From Candidatus Peregrinibacteria bacterium (GTDB lineage Bacteria; Patescibacteriota; Gracilibacteria; Peribacterales; Peribacteraceae), in assembly GCA_016201685.1 (NCBI GenBank), contig JACQCJ010000085.1, positions 1 through 7,348 on the forward strand: a DNA stretch of 7,348 nt, given 5' to 3'. Below the pieces are notes generated by a model. The model saw only the letters and a list, made by a program, of their open reading frames with translations. It made no database searches and was not told where the DNA came from. Numbering within the stretch: the first letter of the stretch is position 1; each line of letters opens with the position of its first letter. A program made the position numbers and the translations under genes. This document shows positions 1-5,111 of the stretch, piece by piece.

Positions 1-2
1 AG

Positions 3-110
3 AATGTGGAGAAGACGATGGTGCGCTCACTGCGGACTCTGGAAGAAGACAAGGAATGCGTCAGAAGCATGACGGGCTTTCCGTGGATTCTCCGGGCGTT
101 GGCTGCATAA
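3..110 (+). CDS. Possible C-terminal fragment of an unidentified protein
   Basis: The third forward frame is open from the window edge to a TAA at 108-110. It gives 35 residues rich in charged and hydrophobic residues, ending in FPWILRALAA. The composition looks protein-like, but the piece is too short to assign to a family. Another forward frame is also open here, to about position 152, and the minus strand has stops in two frames and no long alternative, so this frame is only the best guess. If real, the gene runs off the left edge and converges with the B3/B4-domain gene. Function unknown. Confidence 0.35.
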   Translation, partial: NVEKTMVRSLRTLEEDKECVRSMTGFPWILRALAA

Positions 111-158
111 TTCCTAACGTTTTAAATGCAAGTTGGTATCATACGACAGATTGATCAG

Positions 159-210
159 GCTCTGAAAGCGTCGATCGCACTTCATTGAAATGTCCCGAGA
201 GCGTTTTTTT
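159..210 (+). terminator. Weak candidate terminator with T-run
   Basis: A run of seven T at 204-210 follows AGAGC (198-202), which can pair with GCTCT (159-163) across a long loop. The loop contains a small GCG/CGC pairing. The T-run suits rho-independent termination of the plus-strand fragment ending at 110, but the stem is short and the loop long, so this is tentative. Confidence 0.2.
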
Positions 211-224
211 GCATTGAGCAAGCA

Positions 225-959
225 TCAAACCTCCACTCCTTGTTGATTGCGATCGAGAATCTCTTCGCGAATCGTTCCTCCACAGAAGCGCTGGACGTGT
301 GCGGAGAGCACATCGAGTGCTGTTTCGAGATCAGAACGGGAATTCGGCGGAACTGCTTCAAGGACGAGCACGGCGTTCTTCGTCTGCTGCGTGAGGCGCG
401 TCCGCGCCCCTTCGCGCCAGTTCCATCTGCGGCAAATCACGCCCGCGGAGTCTCTGTAGACGACTTCTCCGGGATTCGGCGATTCATTTTCGCTCTCCCC
501 GAGTGCCTGGAACGGCTCCGTGCCTTCCGCGAAGGTCAGGGTGATGTCGCCGCTCGCTTGATCGAGATCCTCGCCGCCGGCCGGGATCATGAACGTGAGC
601 GAGGCGACGTTGTACAAATCGACGAGCGTCGAGATGGTCGGCAATGTTCCTCCTTTGAGCACTCTCTTGGCGAGCGCTTGGATGGAGGGCGGAAATTTGT
701 TGGGATTGCTCCCGAAGCGCCGATGGATCTCCTGCCACGCCGCGATCGTGGGATGCTCTTTGAGCGCATCGGCGCTCGCGATGCGAGAGCGCAAGCGAGC
801 CTCGGCATCTCGGAGCAGTGTCGTGACCTCCGGCACAGACGGAGGATTCGTTAGATCTCGACAGACCAGAATGCCGACCATCACGTCGGGGAATTGTTCG
901 AAGATTGATGAGACGATGAGAAAACGAGTGGACATTCTCTGAAGAGGAAAGAGGATCAT
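225..959 (-). CDS. Free-standing B3/B4 (tRNA-binding-like) domain protein
   Basis: The 244-residue protein resembles stand-alone proteins carrying the B3/B4 domain found in the beta subunit of phenylalanyl-tRNA synthetase. Landmarks in order are WQEIHRRFGSNPNKFPPS (about 75-92), LVDLYNVASL (112-121), a PAGGEDLDQASGDI segment (126-139), GEVVYRD (164-170), CRRWNWREG (176-184) and TKNAVLVLEA (193-202). In PheRS this domain takes part in tRNA recognition and proofreading; the role of free-standing versions is not settled. The first ATG overlaps the hicA stop (ATGA at 956-959), suggesting translational coupling. An internal ATG at 935 (residue 9) would give an N-terminus closer to family practice (STRFLIVSSIFEQFPDV); neither start has a Shine-Dalgarno sequence. 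It is the third gene of the hicB-hicA unit. Cytoplasmic by absence of signal or membrane segments. Confidence 0.85.
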   Translation of the reverse strand: MILFPLQRMSTRFLIVSSIFEQFPDVMVGILVCRDLTNPPSVPEVTTLLRDAEARLRSRIASADALKEHPTIAAWQEIHRRFGSNPNKFPPSIQALAKRVLKGGTLPTISTLVDLYNVASLTFMIPAGGEDLDQASGDITLTFAEGTEPFQALGESENESPNPGEVVYRDSAGVICRRWNWREGARTRLTQQTKNAVLVLEAVPPNSRSDLETALDVLSAHVQRFCGGTIREEILDRNQQGVEV

Positions 960-1189
960 CGATCAAGCATGCATCGCAGATCATCAACACTCAGACCAAG
1001 ATCGTTGAGGATGGATTTCAAAAGTCCCTTGCCAAGATCTTCATTGCCATGGAGAGGGATTGCCGTTCCAGATGCCCCGTCGGCGCTTTCCACGAAGACG
1101 TGACTGCCTTTTCTGCGAACGGCACGGTATCCATGTTTGATCAACGCGCGAAGCACCTGTTTCCCGGAGAGAACAGGGAGTTCAGGCAT
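956..1189 (-). CDS. hicA: HicA-family toxin (mRNA interferase)
   Basis: This 77-residue protein has the compact dsRBD-like HicA layout: LSGKQVLRALIKHGY (7-21), RRKGSHVFV with the conserved glycine and putative catalytic His30 (25-33), IPLHGNEDLGKGLLKSIL (44-61) and a terminal LGLSVDDL. HicA toxins cleave mRNA and are held inactive by HicB. The gene starts 5 nt after the hicB stop, and its own stop overlaps the next start by ATGA, so the three genes are probably co-transcribed and coupled. No Shine-Dalgarno sequence precedes the ATG. The active-site histidine is present, so it looks functional. Family assignment is by motif recognition. Confidence 0.88.
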   Translation of the reverse strand: MPELPVLSGKQVLRALIKHGYRAVRRKGSHVFVESADGASGTAIPLHGNEDLGKGLLKSILNDLGLSVDDLRCMLDR

Positions 1190-1194
1190 ATTCG

Positions 1195-1419
1195 CTAGAA
1201 CGCGATCTCAATGTGTTCCAGTGCCACGAATCGATCTTGGGGAATGGACTGCCTCTTACTCCGTTCCACCTCGAGACATAGCGCCATGACTTCCTGCAAA
1301 CGCTTGTGGAGCACGGGAAGGGATTTGGCCTGCGTATGACATCCTCGCAGCATCGGTACGTGCGCGACGTACATGCCGTCTTTATCTTGCGTGATGACGG
1401 CGGGAAAGCGATAGGTCAT
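1195..1419 (-). CDS. hicB: Short HicB-family antitoxin
   Basis: This 74-residue protein begins with the HicB partial RNase H-like fold: YRFPAVITQDKDGMYVAHVPMLRGCHTQAKSL (3-34), then a helix (VLHKRLQEVMALCLEVE) and a terminal strand ending ALEHIEIAF. HicB binds and neutralises HicA. Many HicB proteins also carry a C-terminal HTH or ribbon-helix-helix for autoregulation. None is visible here, so this is the short form and may not repress its own promoter. It lies immediately upstream of hicA in antitoxin-first order. A good promoter sits directly against the start codon (-10 TATACT ending 6 nt before ATG), so the transcript is probably leaderless. Confidence 0.87.
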   Translation of the reverse strand: MTYRFPAVITQDKDGMYVAHVPMLRGCHTQAKSLPVLHKRLQEVMALCLEVERSKRQSIPQDRFVALEHIEIAF

Positions 1420-1425
1420 GCGACA

Positions 1426-1454
1426 AGTATACTCGGAAACACTACGATCGTCGA
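1426..1454 (-). promoter_or_regulatory. hicB promoter, probably leaderless
   Basis: On the minus strand TATACT (1426-1431, 5/6 match to TATAAT) is preceded by a 17-nt spacer and TCGACG (1449-1454, 4/6 match to TTGACA). The -10 hexamer ends 6 nt before the hicB ATG at 1419, so the predicted first transcribed base falls at or next to the A of the start codon. There is no Shine-Dalgarno sequence, which fits leaderless initiation. An inverted repeat, CTACG (1442-1446) and CGTAG (1463-1467), brackets the -35 region and could be an operator. Confidence 0.6.
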
Positions 1455-1492
1455 ATTTGAGCCGTAGAAATTCTCAGGATGGCGATCCCTTC

Positions 1493-2233
1493 TCACTCCA
1501 ACTCATACGTGATCGTCACCTGCGATTGCACTTCCTGTTCGCCGGCGGGAACGGGCAACGACTTCTCGGCCGCGACCCCGGCGTCCATCGCCATCATGCG
1601 CAACGGGACGGGCGTGGGTGCCTGGCCTTCGCTGAAGGCGCGGACGCGTCCCAAATGCATGCCGAGATCGGAGGCGAGATGCTGCGCTTTGGTCTTGGCC
1701 TGCGCGATCGCATCTTCCCGCGCTTTCGCGGCGGTCGCCTCCGGATTATCCAGCGTGAATTCCACGTTCCCCGCTTGGTTGGCGCCGGCATTCGTCGCGG
1801 CGGTGAGCACATCGCCGACGGCATCCAGATTTCTGATCTTTACCACGAACGTTTCGCTCGCCTGGTAGCCCTTGAGCGTTTGCGTGCCATTGTTCCAATC
1901 GTACGAAGGACTGAGGGAGAATTGCTGCGTTTGAATATCCTTCTCAGCAATGCCTGCATTTTTCGTGGCATCGAGGACTGCGTTCATGCGCTTCTGGAGG
2001 CTGTCCATCGCGATCTTCGCACTCGCCATCGTGTCGGTCTGCACCCCGAAGCTCGCCTGCGCGATGTCGGGAACGGAGAATGCCTTCCCCTCTCCACTCA
2101 CGACGATCGTGGGAACCGTGCGATCGCGCATTTCGATCTTCTTGCCGGAAATATAGAAGAGGCCGCCCAGCACGACGGCGAGGAGGAGCGCCCACACGGG
2201 AGGACGGAGGGTGATGGTTTGGGAATCGGACAT
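1493..2233 (-). CDS. SIMPL-domain (DUF541-type) membrane-anchored protein
   Basis: The 246-residue protein starts with a short polar segment, then one hydrophobic helix (about 12-29, PVWALLLAVVLGGLFYISG) that should anchor it with the bulk outside the cytoplasm. The rest is SIMPL-like: TIVVSGEGKAFSVPDIAQASFGV (about 42-64), a long helix with MDSLQKRMNAVLDATKNAGI, DIQTQQFSLSPSYDW, GYQASETFVVKIRNLDAVGDVL, then AREDAIAQAKTKAQHLASDLGMHLGRV and a final strand SQVTITYELE. The family is found in bacterial cell envelopes and has been linked to oxidative stress protection, though the biochemical role is unclear. It is a single gene, divergent from the AAA+ regulator. No Shine-Dalgarno sequence is seen; TACACT at 2243-2248 is a weak -10 candidate. 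The length is typical of the family. Confidence 0.85.
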   Translation of the reverse strand: MSDSQTITLRPPVWALLLAVVLGGLFYISGKKIEMRDRTVPTIVVSGEGKAFSVPDIAQASFGVQTDTMASAKIAMDSLQKRMNAVLDATKNAGIAEKDIQTQQFSLSPSYDWNNGTQTLKGYQASETFVVKIRNLDAVGDVLTAATNAGANQAGNVEFTLDNPEATAAKAREDAIAQAKTKAQHLASDLGMHLGRVRAFSEGQAPTPVPLRMMAMDAGVAAEKSLPVPAGEQEVQSQVTITYELE

Positions 2234-2247
2234 TACAGGAGAAGTGT

Positions 2248-2367
2248 ATGCGCGTTGCTGACGAATTGATAGATGCGATCTTCTTGCTCAGAAGCAATGG
2301 AGCAGCTAGGTTTGTTCCATGCCTGAGACGAATAATGATTCCTACAAGCCCGTCTTCCTTCCCATAA
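2248..2367 (+). CDS. Possible 39-residue leader or small ORF
   Basis: An ATG at 2248 follows AGGAGA (2237-2242) at 5-nt spacing, the clearest Shine-Dalgarno arrangement I noticed in the window. The frame reads 39 codons (MRVADELIDAIFLLRSNG at the start) to TAA at 2365-2367. It runs past the start of the AAA+ regulator (2319) in a different frame, overlapping it by 49 nt, and its ribosome-binding site lies close to the divergent SIMPL start. It could be a regulatory upstream ORF for the regulator or a chance arrangement. No homology is recognised, and the C-terminal half (PTSPSSFP) is unremarkable. Confidence 0.25.
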   Translation: MRVADELIDAIFLLRSNGAARFVPCLRRIMIPTSPSSFP

Positions 2368-3458
2368 GCTCTATACATGAAAAGCCAATGCACGTCAACG
2401 CTCGACGGGACGCCGGTCTCGTCGTCGAAGGAGATATCCCTGAATCAACAAGTGGCATCGCGGCGGCATGGGAACAAGGAATCTTTGGAAGCAACAGTCG
2501 AGGCATTATCAATATTCTGATCACCGGAGAGAGCGGCACCGGTAAGGAACCGATGGCGCGCGCGATTGCAAACCTCATCAATGGTGGCTGTAACCTACAG
2601 GCAACCAACTGTGCCGCGATCGCCGATACACTGGCTGAAAGCGACCTGTTCGGCCATGAGCAAGGAGCATTCACCGATGCAAAAAAGCAGAGAATTGGAT
2701 TATTCGAGACAGCAAATGCCAATGGTATCGTCCACCTCGATGAAATCGGCCATCTGGCTCTGCACATCCAAGCAAAACTGCTGCGTCTGCTCGACGACCC
2801 GTACACGTTCAGGCGTGTCGGCGGCGCGGAAGTGAAATTCACGGGCAGAGCAGTGATCGCCACGACCAGCGATGATCTGGAAGTGAAAGCGCAACGTAAT
2901 GACTTCAATCGTGCGCTGCTCAACCGCTTGTCATCCATCCATCTCACGCTGCCGACACTGGGGGCACGGCCCACGGCACACTGCCTTGCTCTGATTGATC
3001 ATTTTCTCTGCCAGTTGAGCGCAAAATATGAAAACACCATTACGATGACGGACGACGCCATCGCGACACTGCTGACGATGACGTTTCCTTCGAATATCCG
3101 CGGACTGAGAGACATGATCATTAAAGCGCACCTGTGTACGATGCTGATGGATGAGGGCAGCACCTGTATCCGAAGTGACCATATCATCGCCGCAAGCCGG
3201 GCGCAGAAACAGGATATGCCTAATGGCCAAGTGGATGGCACCATCTCCGCCCTCAAAAATATGACGCAAAGGGACGAAAAAGCTATCATTCGCGCAGCAT
3301 TGGAATCTGAGAAATGGAGAAGAAAGCCCACGGCAGCTCGTTTGGGGATATCGAGAAGCACGCTGTACAAAAAAATGAAACAGTACGAGTTTCTCGATGC
3401 CGAAACAGTCGATGGTGTACGTGACCAGCAAGAAGAGGCTCTTCCGGCAAGAGAATAG
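2319..3458 (+). CDS. Sigma-54-activator-like AAA+ regulator with Fis-type HTH
   Basis: The 379-residue protein has a short N-terminus (about 1-45) with no receiver, GAF or PAS domain recognisable, a central AAA+ domain related to bacterial enhancer-binding proteins, and a C-terminal Fis-type HTH. Visible motifs are Walker A GESGTGKE (70-77), the sigma-54 contact loop as GAFTDA (116-121, canonical GAFTGA), Walker B IVHLDEIG (137-144), sensor I as ATTSDD (181-186), and FPSNIRGLR (256-264), matching the sensor II region. The usual FRxDLYYRL stretch reads FNRALLNRL (196-204), so the first arginine-finger position is Asn197 while the second (Arg203) is kept. The HTH spans about 336-358 (PTAARLGISRSTLYKKMKQYEFL). 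Family members remodel sigma-54 RNA polymerase by ATP hydrolysis; whether this one does is uncertain. It stands alone on the plus strand, and base composition looks slightly less G+C-rich than its neighbours. ATG 2319 lacks a clear Shine-Dalgarno sequence; Met24 is an alternative. Confidence 0.85.
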   Translation: MPETNNDSYKPVFLPISSIHEKPMHVNARRDAGLVVEGDIPESTSGIAAAWEQGIFGSNSRGIINILITGESGTGKEPMARAIANLINGGCNLQATNCAAIADTLAESDLFGHEQGAFTDAKKQRIGLFETANANGIVHLDEIGHLALHIQAKLLRLLDDPYTFRRVGGAEVKFTGRAVIATTSDDLEVKAQRNDFNRALLNRLSSIHLTLPTLGARPTAHCLALIDHFLCQLSAKYENTITMTDDAIATLLTMTFPSNIRGLRDMIIKAHLCTMLMDEGSTCIRSDHIIAASRAQKQDMPNGQVDGTISALKNMTQRDEKAIIRAALESEKWRRKPTAARLGISRSTLYKKMKQYEFLDAETVDGVRDQQEEALPARE

Positions 3459-3475
3459 CATATGTCCTTGCGAAG
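3441..3475. terminator. Hairpin between convergent genes
   Basis: CTTCCGGCAAG (3441-3451) can pair with CTTGCGAAG (3467-3475), giving a 9-bp stem with a 2-nt CG bulge and a 15-nt loop. It straddles the stop of the AAA+ regulator (3456-3458) and lies just past the sufC stop on the other strand, so it could terminate either transcript. There is no T-run on either side, so it is not a classical intrinsic terminator. Confidence 0.3.
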
Positions 3476-3480
3476 CCGTA

Positions 3481-4299
3481 TCAGTTGTCCATTGTCAGTT
3501 GTCCGCTGTCCATTGGCATTCGTCCTTCACCCGCTCCGTACCGCTCATACCCTTCCTTCTCGAGCCGCATCGCCAACTCCTTTCCGCCACTCTCGACAAT
3601 CGTGCCGCGGACCATCACGTGCACGTGATCGGGGTCGATGTACTCGAGGAGACGGGCGTAGTGCGTGACAATCACCGCTGAAAAATCAGGAGACCGCATC
3701 CGATTGACTCCGTCCGCGACGATTTTCAACGCATCGATATCGAGTCCGGAATCGGTTTCGTCGAGGAGCGCGAGGGTCGGCTGCAGGACGGAGAGCTGGA
3801 GAATTTCCGTTTTCTTCTTCTCACCACCGGAGAATCCCTGGTTGACGAAACGTTCGGCGAAGGAGGGATCCATGGAGAGTTCAGCCATCTTCGCTTCGAG
3901 GAACGTTTTGAATTTGATCGGTGAGATCTTCTTCCGCTTGGGATAGCGAACTGTCATCTGCGCGTTGTACGCGGCGAAGAGGAAGCTGCGAAGACTGACC
4001 CCCGCGATCTCCTTGGGATATTGGAAGGCAAGGAAGAGGCCCTTCCGCGCGCGCTCGTCTGGCGACAACTTCAGTAAATCGCAATTCGCAAATCGCAATT
4101 CGCCATTCGTAACCCGGTACTTCGGATGCCCCATCAGCGTATTCACCAACGTCGATTTTCCGGAGCCGTTGGGCCCCATGATCGCATGGACTTCGCCAGA
4201 ACCGACGGTGAGGTTGAGCCCATGGACGACCTCAGTGCCCTCGACGGCGATATGGAGATTCTCAGTAAGAAGTATGGGGATAGAGAGATTCTTGCTCAT
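3481..4299 (-). CDS. sufC: SufC, Fe-S cluster assembly ATPase
   Basis: The 272-residue ABC-type ATPase matches SufC throughout: GEVHAIMGPNGSGKST with Walker A (35-50), Q-loop LAFQYPKEIAGVS (90-102), signature FSGGEKKKTEILQ (156-168), Walker B LALLDETDSGLDIDALK (176-192) and H-loop VIVTHYARLLEYI (209-221). SufC energises the SufBCD scaffold that builds Fe-S clusters in the cytoplasm; SufB and SufD are not in this window. The ATG overlaps the upstream gene's stop (ATGA, 4296-4299), implying translational coupling. Two oddities exist. Codons 64-75 (NGELRFANCDL region) are made of tandem 7-nt repeats yet align without a gap to E. coli SufC as I recall it. The C-terminus runs about 20 residues past the usual end, and its last residues (DSGQLTMDN) and stop come from a second 7-nt repeat array. 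Confidence 0.95.
   Translation of the reverse strand: MSKNLSIPILLTENLHIAVEGTEVVHGLNLTVGSGEVHAIMGPNGSGKSTLVNTLMGHPKYRVTNGELRFANCDLLKLSPDERARKGLFLAFQYPKEIAGVSLRSFLFAAYNAQMTVRYPKRKKISPIKFKTFLEAKMAELSMDPSFAERFVNQGFSGGEKKKTEILQLSVLQPTLALLDETDSGLDIDALKIVADGVNRMRSPDFSAVIVTHYARLLEYIDPDHVHVMVRGTIVESGGKELAMRLEKEGYERYGAGEGRMPMDSGQLTMDN
3483..3524. repeat. 7-nt tandem repeat array (TGTC family) at sufC 3' end
   Basis: Six consecutive 7-nt units read AGTTGTC, CATTGTC, AGTTGTC, CGCTGTC, CATTGGC and ATTCGTC. The first and third are identical, and most end in GTC. The array overlaps the last codons and stop of sufC, coding DSGQLTMDN on the minus strand. It resembles the repeat at 5996-6086 in unit length and core (TGTCCA). 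Confidence 0.7.
4076..4110. repeat. 7-nt tandem repeat array (ATTCGC family) inside sufC
   Basis: Five exact 7-nt units read AAATCGC, AATTCGC, AAATCGC, AATTCGC and CATTCGT. They lie within sufC, encoding residues 64-75 on the minus strand (NGELRFANCDL and flanks). This is the same unit family as the intergenic fold-back at 5034-5106. Seven is not a multiple of three, but five units (35 nt) sit in a segment whose protein length matches the family. Confidence 0.8.
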
Positions 4300-4706
4300 G
4301 AGTGGATCGTCTGGAAAAGAGGAAGGCTCCCCCCGCCCTGAGCGACTTCCAAATCATGCATCGACGTATTCGCCAGCACTATCGCAACCGCGTAGGTGAT
4401 CTCCCCCATCCGCACACCCGAAAAATCCACCAGCCCGTACGTCTTGTCACCGACGATCCTCCCTAATTCGTGGACTAAACTTTTCTCGAGAGAACCTTCT
4501 CCCGGCTTCATCGGAGCCTCCAATTTCAAGACATGCATGATCCTGATGATGATCTGCCTGGCCAGATACTGGAGATGCAGCAGCGGCCCCTGAGGATCGC
4601 ACTCCTGTGTATGCGTAGCGAAGCCGCGATGTTCATTCCACGTCCAGGATACCGCCAGGGCGGCTGGGGAACATTCCTCAGAGGATGGTAGTCGATTCAC
4701 AGCCAT
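4296..4706 (-). CDS. Hypothetical protein upstream of and coupled to sufC
   Basis: This 136-residue ORF ends in a TGA overlapping the sufC ATG, a typical operon junction, and no better ORF covers the interval. I do not recognise a family. The middle and end look like a folded soluble domain: LHLQYLARQIIIRIMHVLKLEAP (43-65), SLEKSLVHELGRIVGDKTYGLVDFSG (72-97) and GEITYAVAIVLANTSMHDLEVAQGG (101-125). There is no signal peptide or clear membrane helix, and no Cys cluster that would bind an Fe-S cluster (only Cys12 and Cys36). The first 40 residues look less protein-like; Met57 or Met66 are alternative starts. It does not look like SufB, SufD, SufU or SufE. The position suggests a lineage-specific partner or regulator of Fe-S assembly, which is inference from neighbourhood only. 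Confidence 0.6.
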   Translation of the reverse strand: MAVNRLPSSEECSPAALAVSWTWNEHRGFATHTQECDPQGPLLHLQYLARQIIIRIMHVLKLEAPMKPGEGSLEKSLVHELGRIVGDKTYGLVDFSGVRMGEITYAVAIVLANTSMHDLEVAQGGGSLPLFQTIHS

Positions 4707-4715
4707 AGTACGATC

Positions 4716-4743
4716 ACGGTATCCACAGATGGACGGATGTCAA
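4716..4743 (-). promoter_or_regulatory. Candidate promoter for the unknown gene-sufC unit
   Basis: On the minus strand a perfect TTGACA (4738-4743) is followed 16 nt later by TACCGT (4716-4721, 3/6 match to TATAAT), 9 nt before the ATG at 4706. It lies in the 44-bp gap between divergent start codons, so the ferredoxin promoter must overlap it. The -10 is weak. Confidence 0.35.
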
Positions 4744-4750
4744 TGTTTCT

Positions 4751-5035
4751 ATGCCCCGCGTCACCTTCCACACGAACGGCCAGATCAAAACCGTCGAAGC
4801 TCCCGAGGGCCAAACGCTTCTGCAGATCGGTCTAGATAATGGAATCCCGATGGAGCACGCCTGTGGCGGCAACGGCTTCTGCACGACGTGCATGTGCAAG
4901 GTGAAGAGCGGCATGGAGAATCTGAGTCCGCGCAATGATCGCGAGGAGAACATGGGTGTGACGGAAGACCCGTCCCGGTTGAGTTGTCAGGCGGAAGTGA
5001 AGGGGGATGTGGAGATTGAGGTGATTGAATACTGA
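4751..5035 (+). CDS. [2Fe-2S] ferredoxin, adrenodoxin/Isc-like
   Basis: The 94-residue protein has the plant/vertebrate-type ferredoxin fold pattern: VTFHTNGQIKTVEAPEGQTLLQIGLDNGIPMEHACGG, then Cys38-X5-Cys44-X2-Cys47 and a distal Cys79 (RLSCQAEV), the four ligands of one [2Fe-2S] cluster. An additional Cys49 follows the third ligand. The acidic tail DVEIEVIEY is typical. Such ferredoxins carry single electrons in the cytoplasm, and Isc-type relatives supply electrons during Fe-S cluster assembly. The divergent sufC unit 44 bp away fits that role, though this is inference. The ATG at 4751 has no Shine-Dalgarno sequence, and no upstream in-frame ATG is close. The stop is immediately followed by a large fold-back of 7-nt repeats that may end transcription. 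Confidence 0.93.
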   Translation: MPRVTFHTNGQIKTVEAPEGQTLLQIGLDNGIPMEHACGGNGFCTTCMCKVKSGMENLSPRNDREENMGVTEDPSRLSCQAEVKGDVEIEVIEY

Positions 5036-5106
5036 TTTGCGAATGGCGAATGGCGAATTGCGAATTGGGTTTTCATTCGCAAATCGCACTTTGCACTTCG
5101 CAATTC
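5034..5106. repeat. Large fold-back of 7-nt repeats between convergent genes
   Basis: The left arm 5034-5065 consists of units GATTTGC, GAATGGC, GAATGGC, GAATTGC and GAAT. The right arm 5075-5106 holds units of the opposite orientation (ATTCGCA, AATCGCA, CTTTGCA, CTTCGCA, ATTC). The arms are 32 nt each and 25 of 32 positions pair, with a 9-nt loop (5066-5074). The element begins inside the ferredoxin stop codon and ends just before the TPR-gene stop at 5112. A bidirectional terminator or mRNA 3'-end protector is plausible, although no long T-run is present. Confidence 0.75.
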
Positions 5107-5111
5107 TCTCT

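Noticed and set aside
240..854. 204-residue plus-strand ORF opposite the B3/B4 gene
   Set aside because: Arg-rich antisense shadow; the minus strand shows the conserved family motifs.
1418..2269. 283-residue plus-strand ORF opposite the SIMPL gene
   Set aside because: It is the long antisense shadow of a well-recognised protein; its Arg/His-rich composition is typical of reverse-frame reading.
2234..2318. Sigma-54 (-24/-12) promoter in the divergent gap
   Set aside because: No GG-N10-GC element with TGGCAC/TTGC character was found on either strand there.
2931..3461. Minus-strand ORFs opposite the AAA+ regulator
   Set aside because: The plus strand encodes clear AAA+ and Fis-HTH motifs across the same bases; the minus ORFs show no recognisable pattern.
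5034..5106. Tandem repeats as a CRISPR array
   Set aside because: Units are 7 nt with no unique spacers, and no cas genes are present.
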